From SAR116 cluster bacterium AG-325-I21 (GTDB lineage Bacteria; Pseudomonadota; Alphaproteobacteria; Puniceispirillales; Puniceispirillaceae), in the NCBI GenBank assembly GCA_003282865.1, contig QBYK01000001.1, positions 36,419 through 100,418 of the forward strand: 64,000 nucleotides of DNA. The letters run 5' to 3'. Under the pieces are notes generated by a model. That model saw only the letters and a program-made list of their open reading frames with translations. It was not told the DNA's origin and did no database searches. The translations under genes were made by a program, and so were the position numbers. How positions within the stretch are numbered: the stretch's first letter is position 1; the number at the start of each line of letters is the position of its first letter. Positions 1-9,718 of this stretch are shown piece by piece.

Positions 1-549
1 AGTTGGTAGACCTTGATCATTATAAACAAGGCTAATCTGGCTTTTTGAGTCTGGACCCAAAATCGAGTCCGGATCAGCTTTACGCAGCGCCGCCAAATCT
101 TTTAAAATTTGGTGCGAATAATGGATTGCCGCTGGCATTAGAACGTCAGTCTCATCGCAAGCATAGCCAAACATCAAACCCTGATCGCCAGCGCCTTCAT
201 CTTTGTTTTCACCTGAATCAACACCCATCGCAATATCGCTTGATTGCTCATGCAAATAATTTTGCAGTTCAAAATTGGCATGGTGAAAAGACTCTTGTTC
301 ATATCCTATGTCACTCACCGCCGCGCGAACTGCCGGTTCAATCTCTGCCATGATTTGTTCTAATTTGACATCACTGGCGCGCACTTCACCAGCAAGAACA
401 AGGCGATTTGTTGTTGCGAGTGCCTCACAAGCAACACGGGCTTCAGGCTCATATTTTAAAAAAAGATCAAGAACTGTATCCGAAACACGATCGCATACCT
501 TGTCAGGATGGCCTTCGGAAACTGACTCAGAAGTAAAAAGATAGCTCAT
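1..549 (-). CDS. metK: S-adenosylmethionine synthetase, N-terminal part (cut by window edge)
   Basis: This gene makes S-adenosylmethionine from methionine and ATP in the cytoplasm. The reverse strand is open for 183 codons from an ATG at 549 to the window edge. Its first residues carry the family motif [12 protein letters not shown], with the ATP-binding His14 and Asp16, and further on [10 protein letters not shown]. About half of the usual roughly 390 residues is present; the 3' half lies outside the window. It starts 30 bases after the stop of lnt and is probably co-transcribed with it, the usual alphaproteobacterial order. I see no SAM riboswitch in the short gap before it. Identity is near certain. 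Confidence 0.96.
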   Translation of the reverse strand, partial: MSYLFTSESVSEGHPDKVCDRVSDTVLDLFLKYEPEARVACEALATTNRLVLAGEVRASDVKLEQIMAEIEPAVRAAVSDIGYEQESFHHANFELQNYLHEQSSDIAMGVDSGENKDEGAGDQGLMFGYACDETDVLMPAAIHYSHQILKDLAALRKADPDSILGPDSKSQISLVYNDQGLPT

Positions 550-578
550 GGAATTTTTCCTACATCAACGTAATGTAT

Positions 579-2114
579 CTATTGCCTCATAGCATAAACC
601 AGGTCAACCCATGCAGCACTTAGAAACATCAAAATCAACAAACAAAAAAAACCAGCATTTCCAAAACGAGCAAAGGGTGGCGGCGGGATAGCTTCTGGCA
701 CGACTAAATCAAGTGCACCGCTTTCGCCTAGTGGAATTGAACCAAGAACACGACCATAGGGGTCAAATCCGGCGGTAATTCCCGTATTCGCAACCCGAAA
801 CAACGGCACTCCTTCTTCCACAGCCCGCATTTGCGCCTGAACAAGATGCTGCCATGGGCCAGCACTGGCTCCAAACCAAGCATCATTTGTGATATTCACC
901 ATCAAATCAGGGCGCCCAGCAAGAGAAAGCACCTCGCCCGAAAAGATCACCTCATAACAAATCAACAGTTGCATTTTACCAATGCCCTCAAGCTGCATTA
1001 AGGTATTATTCTGGCCAGCCGAAAAATCAACCGCACCAACAATTGGGTAGAGGAACGGCAGCCATTTTCGGAAGGGTATGTATTCACCAAAGGGCACCAA
1101 ATGACGTTTGTCATAAATGCCCTTTGTCTTTCCATCATGATTGAGCATTATAGCCGAATTTAGCAAGGTTTTGTCAGCGCCAAAACGAGGGATACCTGTA
1201 ATCAAAGTCCCCTTTTTACTTGTCGCCTCACGAACTGTTTTATCCAGCAATGCGGCATTACGACTCGCAAATCCAGTAAAAGCTGTTTCGGGCCAAATCA
1301 CCAATTTAGGCTCCAGCCCATTTGGCCGTGATAAATTTACCAGCTGATCAAGATGATTTTGTCGATTTGAACGGTCCCATTTTTCAGCTTGCGGAATTGC
1401 TGGCTGTACAAGCCGAACAACCGGTCCAGCATTTGATGGGGACACAAGGACCGGCGCCCCAGCAAGCCTTATGGCCCCGGCCGCAGCCAATATGATTGGC
1501 AATGTAATAGCGATAATAGAAAAACGCCTTTGACCAAGCGCCCATAAAACTGGCGCGGCAGCAAACGCCAAAGCAATAATACAAAGCCCGTACACACCAA
1601 TAAAGCTTGCAGCCTGCATACTCGCTAGATCAACCGCAAAAAGGCTACCAGTCAAATTCCATGGAAACCCAGTGGCTACGAAGCCCCGAGCCCACTCACT
1701 AAGGCTCAGAAATATCAATAGCCATAAAATACGGGCTAAGGGGTGTTTTCCTAATGAAAAAGACAAAGCCCCTGCAATGGCCCAGAAACTGGCCAGAGTC
1801 AGCGCCAGCGCCAATGCCATAAGGGGCATGAGGAACCAATTGGAAGGCACATTGACAATTAGTGAGTTTGACACCCAATAAGTTGATGCCAAAAACCAAC
1901 CAAGACCAGCCGCCGCAAAGATCGCCGCTGCCTCTCGCCAACTTTGCGCCCCTATGTAACCAAGGAACGGGATCGAGAGGGCAAAAATGGCGGGAAGCAA
2001 AAACAACGGCGGCAAAGACAAGCTCGCAACCGCGCCAGCCAGCATATGCCAAAAAAGCGGGTTAATTATTAAGTTATTCTTGCTTGGCTGAACTAGGAAC
2101 ACGCGGCAACCCAC
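579..2114 (-). CDS. lnt: Apolipoprotein N-acyltransferase
   Basis: Lnt is an inner-membrane enzyme that adds the third acyl chain to the N-terminal cysteine of lipoproteins. The first 220 residues are a string of hydrophobic segments, followed by a nitrilase-like periplasmic domain. The catalytic triad of the family is visible: Glu276 in IWPETAF, Lys336 in IYDKRHLVPFGEY and Cys386 in LLICYEV. The reading frame opens at 2114, inside the end of corC by 41 bases, but an ATG at 2045 (residue 24) gives a more usual N-terminus with no overlap, so the true start is open. The window encodes several lipoproteins that would be its substrates. Transcription continues into metK. Confidence 0.95.
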   Translation of the reverse strand: MGCRVFLVQPSKNNLIINPLFWHMLAGAVASLSLPPLFLLPAIFALSIPFLGYIGAQSWREAAAIFAAAGLGWFLASTYWVSNSLIVNVPSNWFLMPLMALALALTLASFWAIAGALSFSLGKHPLARILWLLIFLSLSEWARGFVATGFPWNLTGSLFAVDLASMQAASFIGVYGLCIIALAFAAAPVLWALGQRRFSIIAITLPIILAAAGAIRLAGAPVLVSPSNAGPVVRLVQPAIPQAEKWDRSNRQNHLDQLVNLSRPNGLEPKLVIWPETAFTGFASRNAALLDKTVREATSKKGTLITGIPRFGADKTLLNSAIMLNHDGKTKGIYDKRHLVPFGEYIPFRKWLPFLYPIVGAVDFSAGQNNTLMQLEGIGKMQLLICYEVIFSGEVLSLAGRPDLMVNITNDAWFGASAGPWQHLVQAQMRAVEEGVPLFRVANTGITAGFDPYGRVLGSIPLGESGALDLVVPEAIPPPPFARFGNAGFFCLLILMFLSAAWVDLVYAMRQ

Positions 2115-2919
2115 GAAGTTTTAATAAAATGATTCGGCGCGGATCACCCTCTAGAATCTCAAATTGGACTCCGGCCCGATGCCGTACAACCTCGCCATGG
2201 CCCGGCACACGCCCAGCAAGCGAAAATACCAGTCCACCAAGAGTATCAATTTCATCGCGCTCATGATCATCCAACAAAGGCCCAGTGATGGCTTCAAGCG
2301 TTTCAACTTCGAAGCGAGCATCAGCAATGGCGGTACCATCACCGTTCTGATCAAAACGCAATTGTGCGGTCGTGTCATGCTCATCTTCAATCTCGCCAAC
2401 GATTTCTTCAACCAGATCTTCGATGGTGATCAAGCCATCAACACCACCAAACTCATCCACAACCAAAGCTAGGTGGCGACGGCGTAATCGCATTTCGTGC
2501 AGCAAATCCAAAAGGCGGATAGTGGGAGAGATAAACAATGCCGGTCTTAACAGACTGTCAACCGCAGGTGTTTGATCATTCCGAAGATTCGCGAATAGAT
2601 CCTTTATATGAATAATACCCGCAACATCATCCAGGGTGTCACGGTATACCGGAACACGGCTATGATTGGCATCGCTCATCTGCTGGATAATGTCATCAAA
2701 ACCATCGGCGAGCGCTACCGAGACAATATCTGCCCGTGGCACCATTACATCCGCAGCGGTAGTGTCTCGCAGACCTAAAAAATTTTGCAGCAACGTACCT
2801 TCATGGCTGTCAAAGCTGGCCTTGTCATCGAGTGACTCTTGCAGCAATTCAGTCAGTTCTTCACGGCGCGATGCGGGACGGGCAAATATAGGAAAGAATT
2901 TACCGAGAAATGAGATCAT
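2074..2919 (-). CDS. CorC/TlyC-type CBS-domain protein
   Basis: This 281-residue soluble protein has a tandem CBS pair at roughly residues 58-185 (with the signature TTAADVMVPRADI at its start) and a CorC_HlyC transporter-associated domain at about 200-275. Family members are linked to magnesium/cobalt efflux or membrane integrity, but the biochemical role is poorly defined, and this short form lacks the DUF21 membrane domain of the larger paralogues. Its ATG overlaps the stop codon of ybeY by one base (TAATG), so the two are translationally coupled. The ybeY-corC-lnt order is widely conserved in proteobacteria. Family is secure, function is inferred from the name only. Confidence 0.9.
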   Translation of the reverse strand: MISFLGKFFPIFARPASRREELTELLQESLDDKASFDSHEGTLLQNFLGLRDTTAADVMVPRADIVSVALADGFDDIIQQMSDANHSRVPVYRDTLDDVAGIIHIKDLFANLRNDQTPAVDSLLRPALFISPTIRLLDLLHEMRLRRRHLALVVDEFGGVDGLITIEDLVEEIVGEIEDEHDTTAQLRFDQNGDGTAIADARFEVETLEAITGPLLDDHERDEIDTLGGLVFSLAGRVPGHGEVVRHRAGVQFEILEGDPRRIILLKLRGLPRVPSSAKQE

Positions 2920-3527
2920 TATTCAATCTCCCACATACCAAAAACCGGATGATCATTATGATAAGGGTTGGCAATTTTCATCTGCGCCAGAAGGTCAATT
3001 TCCAGCCCTTCCATTTCCGCGGCAAGACTATCTTCCTCATGGTCATAGCCTATTAGATGCAGCACACCATGGGTAAACAAATGAAGTAGATGATCGCCTG
3101 CCGTAATGCCCATCTTACTAGACTCGCGCACGACGCTTTCAGCAGCAATCGCAATATCGCCAATCGTCACCTCCTCATCTGGTATGTCATCGGCTCGCTG
3201 CAGATCACCGCCAAGAGGAAACGACAGAACGTTCGTAGCCTTGTCAACCCCGCGGTAAATTTTGTTCATCACGCGCATATCTTCATCATTACAAAGCAAA
3301 AGGCTGACCCGTTGCGGATCAAGTGATAGACGAACTGCGATATGATCGAGCATTGCAGGACCACGCTCTTTTAAATCATCAACGAGATGCGTATTCCAGC
3401 TTTCAGCAACAATAGTTATATCAATCAATGCGCCATTGTCGGATAGCCATTCTTCACTCAAAAAGCGTTCGTTCTCTATACTGTCAGGCTCCAGAGTGGC
3501 ATCGCCTTTATGCATTTTCCGCGCCAT
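2919..3527 (-). CDS. ybeY: Endoribonuclease YbeY (16S rRNA maturation)
   Basis: YbeY is a zinc-dependent single-strand endoribonuclease needed for 16S rRNA 3' end maturation and ribosome quality control. The diagnostic metal motif H-x3-H-x5-H is complete as His153, His157 and His163 in HGVLHLIGYDH. The conserved core begins only near residue 35 (IDITIVAESW), so the ATG start at 3527 gives about 30 extra N-terminal residues of low conservation. It lies between phoH and corC, the normal neighbourhood, with an 82-base gap after phoH. Confidence 0.95.
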   Translation of the reverse strand: MARKMHKGDATLEPDSIENERFLSEEWLSDNGALIDITIVAESWNTHLVDDLKERGPAMLDHIAVRLSLDPQRVSLLLCNDEDMRVMNKIYRGVDKATNVLSFPLGGDLQRADDIPDEEVTIGDIAIAAESVVRESSKMGITAGDHLLHLFTHGVLHLIGYDHEEDSLAAEMEGLEIDLLAQMKIANPYHNDHPVFGMWEIE

Positions 3528-3609
3528 AAGCTATTTTCATTCCTGATTTAATCATTACGCGCCAAACATCACGCCTGTCTCGTTTCTATTTCTGCGTATT
3601 CTGCTCAGT

Positions 3610-4578
3610 TTACCCAACTTCATAAGCTTGCAAAATACGCGCCACCACCGGATGACGAATCACATCCTCGCCCGAGAGATGAATAATGCCAACACCCATG
3701 ATATTGTCCAAAAGCTTTACCGCTTCGGCTAGGCCTGATGGCTGAGCTACTGGCAAATCAATTTGGCTTAAATCACCAGTTATCACCATATGAGAGTTCT
3801 GCCCGAGGCGGGTTAGCACCATTTTCATTTGCACCGGTGTAGTATTTTGTGCTTCGTCAATAATCACGTGCGCCGATGTCAGGGTCCGGCCGCGCATGAA
3901 GGCCAATGGCGCAATCTCAATTTCACCGCTCGCGAGCATACGATCAACCTTATCAGCAGGCATCATATCATAAAGCGCATCATAAAGCGGGCGCAAATAA
4001 GGGTCGACCTTTTCCTTCATATCGCCCGGCAAAAATCCAAGCCTTTCTCCCGCCTCAACAGCTGGCCGCGATAGGATTATACGTTCAACCTCGCGCTTTT
4101 TCAGGGCTTCGACTGCGCGCGCAACGGCCAAGTAGGTTTTGCCTGTTCCTGCAGGCCCAAGCCCAAAGACAACTTCATTATCGCGCAGTAATCTCAAATA
4201 GTCATTCTGACCTTTGGTTTTGGCGACGATTTTTTTTTTCCAAGTTTCAAAAGATTCAGCCGCCAAAACAGCTTCAGCATCATGCCCATTAACCACCCAT
4301 CTCAGCGCGTCATCAACCATGGATTGATCAATTCCATCCCAGCCGGCATCTCGACAAGTTTCAAGAATACGTTTATACAAATTTTCAATGACAGTTCGAG
4401 CTGTATTAGTGGCTTTGGCCGCGCCAGAAATTTTGATGCTATTACCAAATGAATCCAGCGTTACATCAAGCGATTTTTCAATCTGAGCAAGATGCTGGTT
4501 ATGTTCGCCTGACAATATTGCAAGGATGTCATTATCCTCAAATTCTATTTGAATATTATTAGCCTTTGCTGCCTTCAC
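3610..4578 (-). CDS. PhoH-family ATPase (PhoH/YbeZ)
   Basis: This is a cytoplasmic P-loop ATPase of the PhoH (YbeZ) family, often paired with YbeY and thought to act in RNA metabolism. An N-terminal KH-like segment (about residues 10-70) precedes the ATPase core, which shows Walker A GPAGTGKT at 141-148 and Walker B IIDEAQN around 239-245. The 322-residue length is normal. The start is a GTG whose bases overlap the miaB stop (GTGA), so it is coupled to miaB. Family assignment is firm; the exact cellular substrate is not known. Confidence 0.94.
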   Translation of the reverse strand: MKAAKANNIQIEFEDNDILAILSGEHNQHLAQIEKSLDVTLDSFGNSIKISGAAKATNTARTVIENLYKRILETCRDAGWDGIDQSMVDDALRWVVNGHDAEAVLAAESFETWKKKIVAKTKGQNDYLRLLRDNEVVFGLGPAGTGKTYLAVARAVEALKKREVERIILSRPAVEAGERLGFLPGDMKEKVDPYLRPLYDALYDMMPADKVDRMLASGEIEIAPLAFMRGRTLTSAHVIIDEAQNTTPVQMKMVLTRLGQNSHMVITGDLSQIDLPVAQPSGLAEAVKLLDNIMGVGIIHLSGEDVIRHPVVARILQAYEVG

Positions 4579-5951
4579 ACTGCCACCTTCAGATTAATTA
4601 TTTCGCCCGTCATGCTATTCTGGCGCGCCGCTGACAGACGGCAGGACACAATTTGACCAATCTGATCGGCTTCCCCAATAAAATTAACAGCCTGCATATA
4701 AGGGCTACGGCCGGCCATTTGCCCAACACGGCCACCAGCACGTTCAACCAAAACGTCAACCAGTTTACCCTCCGTGTTTTTGTTAAAAGAAAATTGCTGA
4801 GCATTTAGCAATTGTTGCAAGCTTTCAAGCCGTTCAGATTTAACCGCCTCGGGCACCTGTTTTTCAACATTGGCCGCAGGAGTTCCGGGGCGTGGGCTGT
4901 ATTTGAATGAATAGGCAGAAGCATATCCAACTTTACTGATAAGTGCCAGCGTATCAGTAAAATCTTGATCACTTTCCCCGGGGAAGCCAACGATGAAGTC
5001 ACCCGAAATGGCAATATCAGGGCGAACTGTACGCAGTTTGTCAATTACCGCCAGATAAATATCGCGTGTATGGCGGCGGTTCATTTCCTGCAAAATATGA
5101 TTCGAACCTGATTGAATAGGCAAATGCAGATACGGCATTAATTGTGGTACATTACCATGCGCTGCAATTAGTTCATCATCCATGTCTAGCGGATGCGATG
5201 TGGTGTAACGAATGCGTTCTAGCCCGTCAATCTCGGCAAGCGCACGGATTAATCGGCCAAGGCTCCAAACTCCCCCAAAGCCACTGTCGCCATGATAGGC
5301 ATTTACATTCTGTCCCAACAAAGTCAATTCACGCGTGCCACTGGCGACCAACCGTCTGGCCTCATCGAGAACCTTTGTTGCAGGACGCGAAAATTCCGAA
5401 CCACGTGTATAGGGCACAACACAAAAAGCACAGAATTTATCGCAGCCTTCTTGAACACTCAGAAACGCCGCTGGACCGCGTGGTTCATGCTCTCCCGGCA
5501 GACAATCAAATTTCACCTCTTTAGGAAAATCAGTATCGATAATTCGGTTGCGGCTTGATGGGTCAATCTGACTCACTAGTTCAGGCAGACGGTGATAAGT
5601 TTGCGGCCCAACGACAATATCAACCCAAGGGGCACGTCGGGTAATTTCCTCACCCTCAGCTTGGGCCACACATCCAGCAACCGCAATGGTCATGCATCGC
5701 CCCTGTTGGTCAGCAACGCGTTCCTTCAGCTGGCGCAACCTCCCCAGCTCGGAAAACACCTTTTCCGACGCTTTTTCACGGATATGGCAAGTATTTAAGA
5801 TCACCATATCGGCCCCGTCAACAATATCAGTTGGCGCGTAACCAAGCGGGGCTAAAACATCCGCCATCCGGTCAGAATCATAAACATTCATCTGACAACC
5901 ATATGTTTTGATGTAGAGTTTTTTAGTCAAGAGAGCTTTGTCACATTTCAC
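4575..5951 (-). CDS. miaB: tRNA-2-methylthio-N6-isopentenyladenosine-37 synthase MiaB
   Basis: MiaB is a radical-SAM methylthiotransferase that converts i6A37 to ms2i6A37 in tRNAs reading U-starting codons. The first Fe-S cluster ligands Cys19, Cys55 and Cys94 and the radical SAM triad Cys170, Cys174 and Cys177 (CDKFCAFC) are all present, and a C-terminal TRAM domain ends the protein at normal length (458 residues). The open frame starts with GTG at 5951, but a TTG at residue 8 followed by [10 protein letters not shown] gives the N-terminus more usual for this family. Upstream lies rimI, not the fur gene often found here in relatives. Confidence 0.96.
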   Translation of the reverse strand: MKCDKALLTKKLYIKTYGCQMNVYDSDRMADVLAPLGYAPTDIVDGADMVILNTCHIREKASEKVFSELGRLRQLKERVADQQGRCMTIAVAGCVAQAEGEEITRRAPWVDIVVGPQTYHRLPELVSQIDPSSRNRIIDTDFPKEVKFDCLPGEHEPRGPAAFLSVQEGCDKFCAFCVVPYTRGSEFSRPATKVLDEARRLVASGTRELTLLGQNVNAYHGDSGFGGVWSLGRLIRALAEIDGLERIRYTTSHPLDMDDELIAAHGNVPQLMPYLHLPIQSGSNHILQEMNRRHTRDIYLAVIDKLRTVRPDIAISGDFIVGFPGESDQDFTDTLALISKVGYASAYSFKYSPRPGTPAANVEKQVPEAVKSERLESLQQLLNAQQFSFNKNTEGKLVDVLVERAGGRVGQMAGRSPYMQAVNFIGEADQIGQIVSCRLSAARQNSMTGEIINLKVAV

Positions 5952-6010
5952 TAGGGCTAATCTATGCCTTCTTTTTACCGCCTAGACGTAAAGTTGGTCA
6001 AGAAAAAGCC

Positions 6011-6493
6011 TCAATCAATCGACCGCCTCATCATAATTGCGTCACAATCACCATCTGTACGTTTGTAATAGGAAGGCCGGTGCCCAAATTCAGCAAATCC
6101 ATGACGATGATAAAGCGTCAATGCTGACACATTATCAGCGGCCACCTCCAGAAACACAACTTTTATATCTTGAGCGGCAGTATAGGCCAAAAAATGACCC
6201 AGCAACCTATCTCCACGACCGCATTTCTGGCGCTCTGCACTTACCGCAATCGACAAAATTTCCGCCTCATCCACAGTTATCATGGCAAGCAGATAGCCAG
6301 CAAGATTACCAAGCATGTCGAGATTATTCGGCTTGAGCGCGGTGTTTGGAATATTTGCGTCATCGACAAACCCACAAAAAGCCCGCACTTTCATAAGATT
6401 TAATAAACGCCCACAGTCAAGCGCCATATTGAAGGTTTGTGTCTCAATTGCGGCAATGGCTTCGCAATCACCTGTTCGTATGGCTCTTATCAT
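6011..6493 (-). CDS. rimI: RimI-like GNAT N-acetyltransferase
   Basis: This GNAT-fold acetyltransferase is placed directly after tsaB, the position of the ribosomal protein S18 N-terminal alanine acetyltransferase RimI. The core runs from MIRAIRTGD through an acetyl-CoA loop of the form QKCGRGDRLLGHFL to a C-terminal YHRHGFAEFGHR segment, which fits the family. The frame is open up to 6535, but the ATG at 6493 matches the usual N-terminus and reduces the overlap with tsaB from 68 to 26 bases; it gives 160 residues. No strong ribosome-binding site precedes either start. Substrate is inferred from context, so another acetyltransferase role is possible. Confidence 0.85.
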   Translation of the reverse strand: MIRAIRTGDCEAIAAIETQTFNMALDCGRLLNLMKVRAFCGFVDDANIPNTALKPNNLDMLGNLAGYLLAMITVDEAEILSIAVSAERQKCGRGDRLLGHFLAYTAAQDIKVVFLEVAADNVSALTLYHRHGFAEFGHRPSYYKRTDGDCDAIMMRRSID

Positions 6494-7223
6494 GTCGTGA
6501 GCTACTTTTTTTTGGGCCGAGGCGCGGATCGGCAAGATAAAGCGGAATTAGTGGCGGAAAATCGCCAAGCAGTATTTTTTTGGCGGCCAACGTTGCAATC
6601 ATACCCGCATCAACAATAAATGCATCTTGCTTGTCTTCACGATAAACCGTCGTTGCAGCCAGCCCGTTTGCTGCAAATGCCGTCTTCGCAGCCAGCACTC
6701 CAAATCCTGCAAGCATTAGCCCATCTGCACAGATTGATGCTGGCACCAGAAATGGCAATTGGTCAATCTGAGCCTCAAAAATTGTGCCTTGCGGCGTTAT
6801 GTCACTCGCAAAAAGCTGTGCATACACATTACCGCGGCGGGTGTCAGCAATACATAACACTGGCAAGCCATTTAAAACCCTGGAAGAAGAAAAAGCTAGC
6901 GCCTCGAGTCCAGAGATACCCAGCCCAATTATATCCTGCGCCAAACAAAGGCCTTTCGCGGCTGCCAACGACACTCGGAGACCAGTAAATGATCCCGGCC
7001 CGCACCCAGCTGCAACATGGCTAAGCCTGGAAAAATCCACCCCAACATTCACCAATGTCCGTATAGCCAAGGGCACCAATTCCGCTGCTTGACCATAGGG
7101 GGCCTCAATCTTTTGCATCGCCACAACAGATCCTTTCACATAAACCGCAACAGATAAAAGTTTTGTGCTGGCTTCAAATGCCAAAATAACTGGCGCCGTT
7201 TGGATGGTGTTAGAACTTTTCAA
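6468..7223 (-). CDS. tsaB: tRNA threonylcarbamoyladenosine biosynthesis protein TsaB
   Basis: TsaB is the ASKHA-fold scaffold partner of TsaD in making t6A37 in ANN-decoding tRNAs. The N-terminal ILAFEASTKLLSVAVY and the GPGSFTGLRVSLAAAKGLC block (about residues 75-93) are characteristic, and the 251-residue length is normal. The start appears to be a TTG at 7223 preceded by AAAGGAATAGG; no in-frame ATG lies nearby. It overlaps rimI and heads the leftward tsaB-rimI-miaB-phoH-ybeY-corC-lnt-metK run. A 135-base gap separates it from a divergent polysaccharide-deacetylase-like gene, so its promoter lies there. Confidence 0.93.
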   Translation of the reverse strand: MKSSNTIQTAPVILAFEASTKLLSVAVYVKGSVVAMQKIEAPYGQAAELVPLAIRTLVNVGVDFSRLSHVAAGCGPGSFTGLRVSLAAAKGLCLAQDIIGLGISGLEALAFSSSRVLNGLPVLCIADTRRGNVYAQLFASDITPQGTIFEAQIDQLPFLVPASICADGLMLAGFGVLAAKTAFAANGLAATTVYREDKQDAFIVDAGMIATLAAKKILLGDFPPLIPLYLADPRLGPKKSSSRHDKSHTNR

Positions 7224-7358
7224 TTACCTATTCCTTTTTCTATTTAGCGTTTATCGAGTTGCATTACGAACTTAAAACACGTTAAAACAGATTGAAATAT
7301 TATCGACTTATTAGGCAGTAAAGTCTGACTTATTTCATTTTTTATTGGAAAATCTGCT

Positions 7359-8441
7359 ATGTCTATCAGTGCCATTTGTAACTATCGCAATTATCAAGGT
7401 GACTGTTGCTACGATAAGAAAAAGCGCCTGCTGCCGAAATTTCTGACACGGCTTTGCCTAGTGGCTGGCGTGTTTTTTTCATCCCTGGGGCATTCCAATG
7501 CTGCTGATCATGCTGCTATCTTAATGTATCACCGTTTTGGCGAAGATAAATATCCAAGCACCAATATCCGCCTTGATCAATTTGATGCGCATCTTGAAAA
7601 GCTAGCAAATGGCAATTACAAAATTTTACCCTTAGCCAAAATTATACGCTATATGCAAGATGGGACTGAGCTTCCTGATCGTACAGTGGCGATTACAATT
7701 GATGATGCCTACTTATCTGTTTTTACCGAAGCTTGGCCAAGGCTAAAAGCAAAAGGCTTTCCATTCACCGTTTTTGTGGCCACCGATCCAGTAGATAAGC
7801 GGCATCCAAACTATATGACTTGGGACCAGCTTCGCCAATTGCAGGCAAATGGAATTGGCATTGGCAGCCAGACCAAATCCCACCCCCATATGCATCAGAT
7901 TAATCGTGCTGAAATAGATGCAGAATTATCTCACTCTAACCAGCGGTTTCTTCAAGAGCTTGGGCTGCGGCCGGCGTTATTTGCCTATCCTTACGGTGAG
8001 TATAATCTCGTAGTAATTGAACGGGTGAAAGCAGCCGGATTTACTGCCGCTTTTGGCCAGAATTCGGGTATTGCCCATGGATTCGATGGATTTTTTGAAT
8101 TGCCACGCTTTGCCTTCAGTGAAAAATATGGCGCTATGGATAGACTTACACTAGCAATTGATGGGTTACCACTGAAGGTCAATCAGATTTTGCCAGCTGA
8201 TGTAGTTATAAACACAAACCCACCTGCCTTGGGCTTCACACTTGTTCAAGAAATTGCTGATAACAGGCAATTACGTTGTTTCAATAGCACCTATGGCAAG
8301 CTAAGTGTAGATCGCATCGGGCCTCGCGCAGAAGTACGCTTTCCGGGAAAGTTACCATCTGGACGGGCAAGGGTAAATTGCACTATGCCGGGCCCAGATG
8401 GTCGTTGGCGTTGGTTTGGCAAACAGTTCCTTGTTCCCTGA
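7359..8441 (+). CDS. Exported polysaccharide deacetylase-like (NodB-fold) protein
   Basis: A basic N-terminus and a hydrophobic stretch at about 28-45, ending in SNAADHAA, form a probable signal peptide, so the protein acts in the envelope. A NodB-type domain follows from about residue 52. Motif 1 is TIDDAY (Asp115, Asp116) and motif 3 is FAYPYGEYN. In motif 2 the usual SHT-x-x-H is GSQTKSH: the first zinc-ligand histidine is Gln171 while His175 remains. Activity on chitin or peptidoglycan sugars is thus uncertain. The last 80 residues do not resemble a domain I recognise. It is a single gene, divergent from tsaB and convergent with the glucosaminidase. Confidence 0.85.
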   Translation: MSISAICNYRNYQGDCCYDKKKRLLPKFLTRLCLVAGVFFSSLGHSNAADHAAILMYHRFGEDKYPSTNIRLDQFDAHLEKLANGNYKILPLAKIIRYMQDGTELPDRTVAITIDDAYLSVFTEAWPRLKAKGFPFTVFVATDPVDKRHPNYMTWDQLRQLQANGIGIGSQTKSHPHMHQINRAEIDAELSHSNQRFLQELGLRPALFAYPYGEYNLVVIERVKAAGFTAAFGQNSGIAHGFDGFFELPRFAFSEKYGAMDRLTLAIDGLPLKVNQILPADVVINTNPPALGFTLVQEIADNRQLRCFNSTYGKLSVDRIGPRAEVRFPGKLPSGRARVNCTMPGPDGRWRWFGKQFLVP

Positions 8442-8496
8442 TCAGATCCCACGTTTATTCAAAGGCATTTCAAAGTAAGTTTTATCGTGTTAACAA

Positions 8497-9651
8497 TTAA
8501 TACAAGTAAGCAAGAGCATATCGGTTAAACTGATTTGTACGAATCAAATTTTCAAGCTTAGCGACATAAGCAAAGCCTATTTCTGCATAGCGATCTAGGT
8601 GTTTTACCAGAGTTTTTGTCTTGTTTTCCTTTGGCCCATCATGGAGTGCGGCTCGGGCATTTCTGAAATTCTCATAGTAAGGATGTGTATTTAAATTGTG
8701 AATGTAAGCACGAACCGAACCAGATAATGTTCCAAAACTGCGAACTACAGCCCGATCGTTCGTTGGTGTCAGGGGCCTTAATCCAGCATCTTCACGCCAT
8801 GCCCATTGTCCAAAAAGCGCATTCCCCTTGATGGCAAAGCGCGACGTCCCCCATCCAGACTCGATGGCCGCTTGCGCCAGTGCGATTGGCACTGGTATTA
8901 CATCAGCTCTCCCGAGCAATTGTTTAGTTAGCGTGTTATTATCCTGGCCACTGATTTTTATGTCATAAAGGTATGCCCATTTCTCTAGGTTGGCGCGATC
9001 ATCATTCTGATTAGAACGCGCAATGGCATCACGGCGACGCATTACTTCCTCATTTCCTGCCAAAATGAGCGGCAAGGCGATTTCTAAAAAAGAAGCTTTT
9101 TGAGCGGATCCAGATAATGATTGATGTGAGTTTGGGATTTGCCTCACAAAGGTACGGGGAACCATTAATGGAGCAACCCCAGCGACTTGCTCGGTTGGTT
9201 TTGAGTCAACACCTACAGGTTTTAAGCCTTTTGAATTTTTGGAGGGCTTTACTGGTTTAACTGGCTTTGATAATCGCGCCATATCACCGACGGCTGCATC
9301 ATCAGGCTGGGTAATTACATTCCTTTTTTCGGCAATATCTGGTATGTCCGTTTGCCCTTTTGCGCCTCCACTATCAAGACCTGCAGTGAAGTTTTTTCCA
9401 GGCCTTTCAGCGCTTTTTGGCTGTTCATACATTTTTTTTGAAGCTGGTGTGGAGGGCTCCAAAAACATCATTGAGGGGGCGCTGCTATCAGCCGTGCCAT
9501 CAACACGTTCAACCACGATAGGTCGCGGCGCAAAATACTTTGGGGGGGCGAGGTCAAAAAGGCCCGGGCCCATGAAGCCAGCGCATGCCATGCAGGCAGT
9601 AATCATGGCGATCTTTTGGTTAGTGAACCAATTGGAAATCGACGATATCAC
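8497..9651 (-). CDS. Bax-like glucosaminidase-domain protein, membrane-anchored
   Basis: The C-terminal half (about residues 205-384) is a Bax/FlgJ-type endo-beta-N-acetylglucosaminidase domain, with the probable catalytic Glu264 in AQAAIESGWGTSRFA and the GNALFGQW block. It likely cuts peptidoglycan glycan strands. Residues 10-32 form a hydrophobic segment, and 50-185 are a low-complexity Lys/Pro/Ser linker, so the protein is probably tethered to the inner membrane or exported. The start is a GTG at 9651; an internal ATG at 9606 is possible but would shorten the membrane segment. It is convergent with the deacetylase-like gene 55 bases away. Confidence 0.85.
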   Translation of the reverse strand: MISSISNWFTNQKIAMITACMACAGFMGPGLFDLAPPKYFAPRPIVVERVDGTADSSAPSMMFLEPSTPASKKMYEQPKSAERPGKNFTAGLDSGGAKGQTDIPDIAEKRNVITQPDDAAVGDMARLSKPVKPVKPSKNSKGLKPVGVDSKPTEQVAGVAPLMVPRTFVRQIPNSHQSLSGSAQKASFLEIALPLILAGNEEVMRRRDAIARSNQNDDRANLEKWAYLYDIKISGQDNNTLTKQLLGRADVIPVPIALAQAAIESGWGTSRFAIKGNALFGQWAWREDAGLRPLTPTNDRAVVRSFGTLSGSVRAYIHNLNTHPYYENFRNARAALHDGPKENKTKTLVKHLDRYAEIGFAYVAKLENLIRTNQFNRYALAYLY

Positions 9652-9718
9652 CCATTAAGCCTTTAAAAATCTGCAGCGAAAACTCATTCATCACTAAGTT
9701 ACTGAGACACAGTCCACC

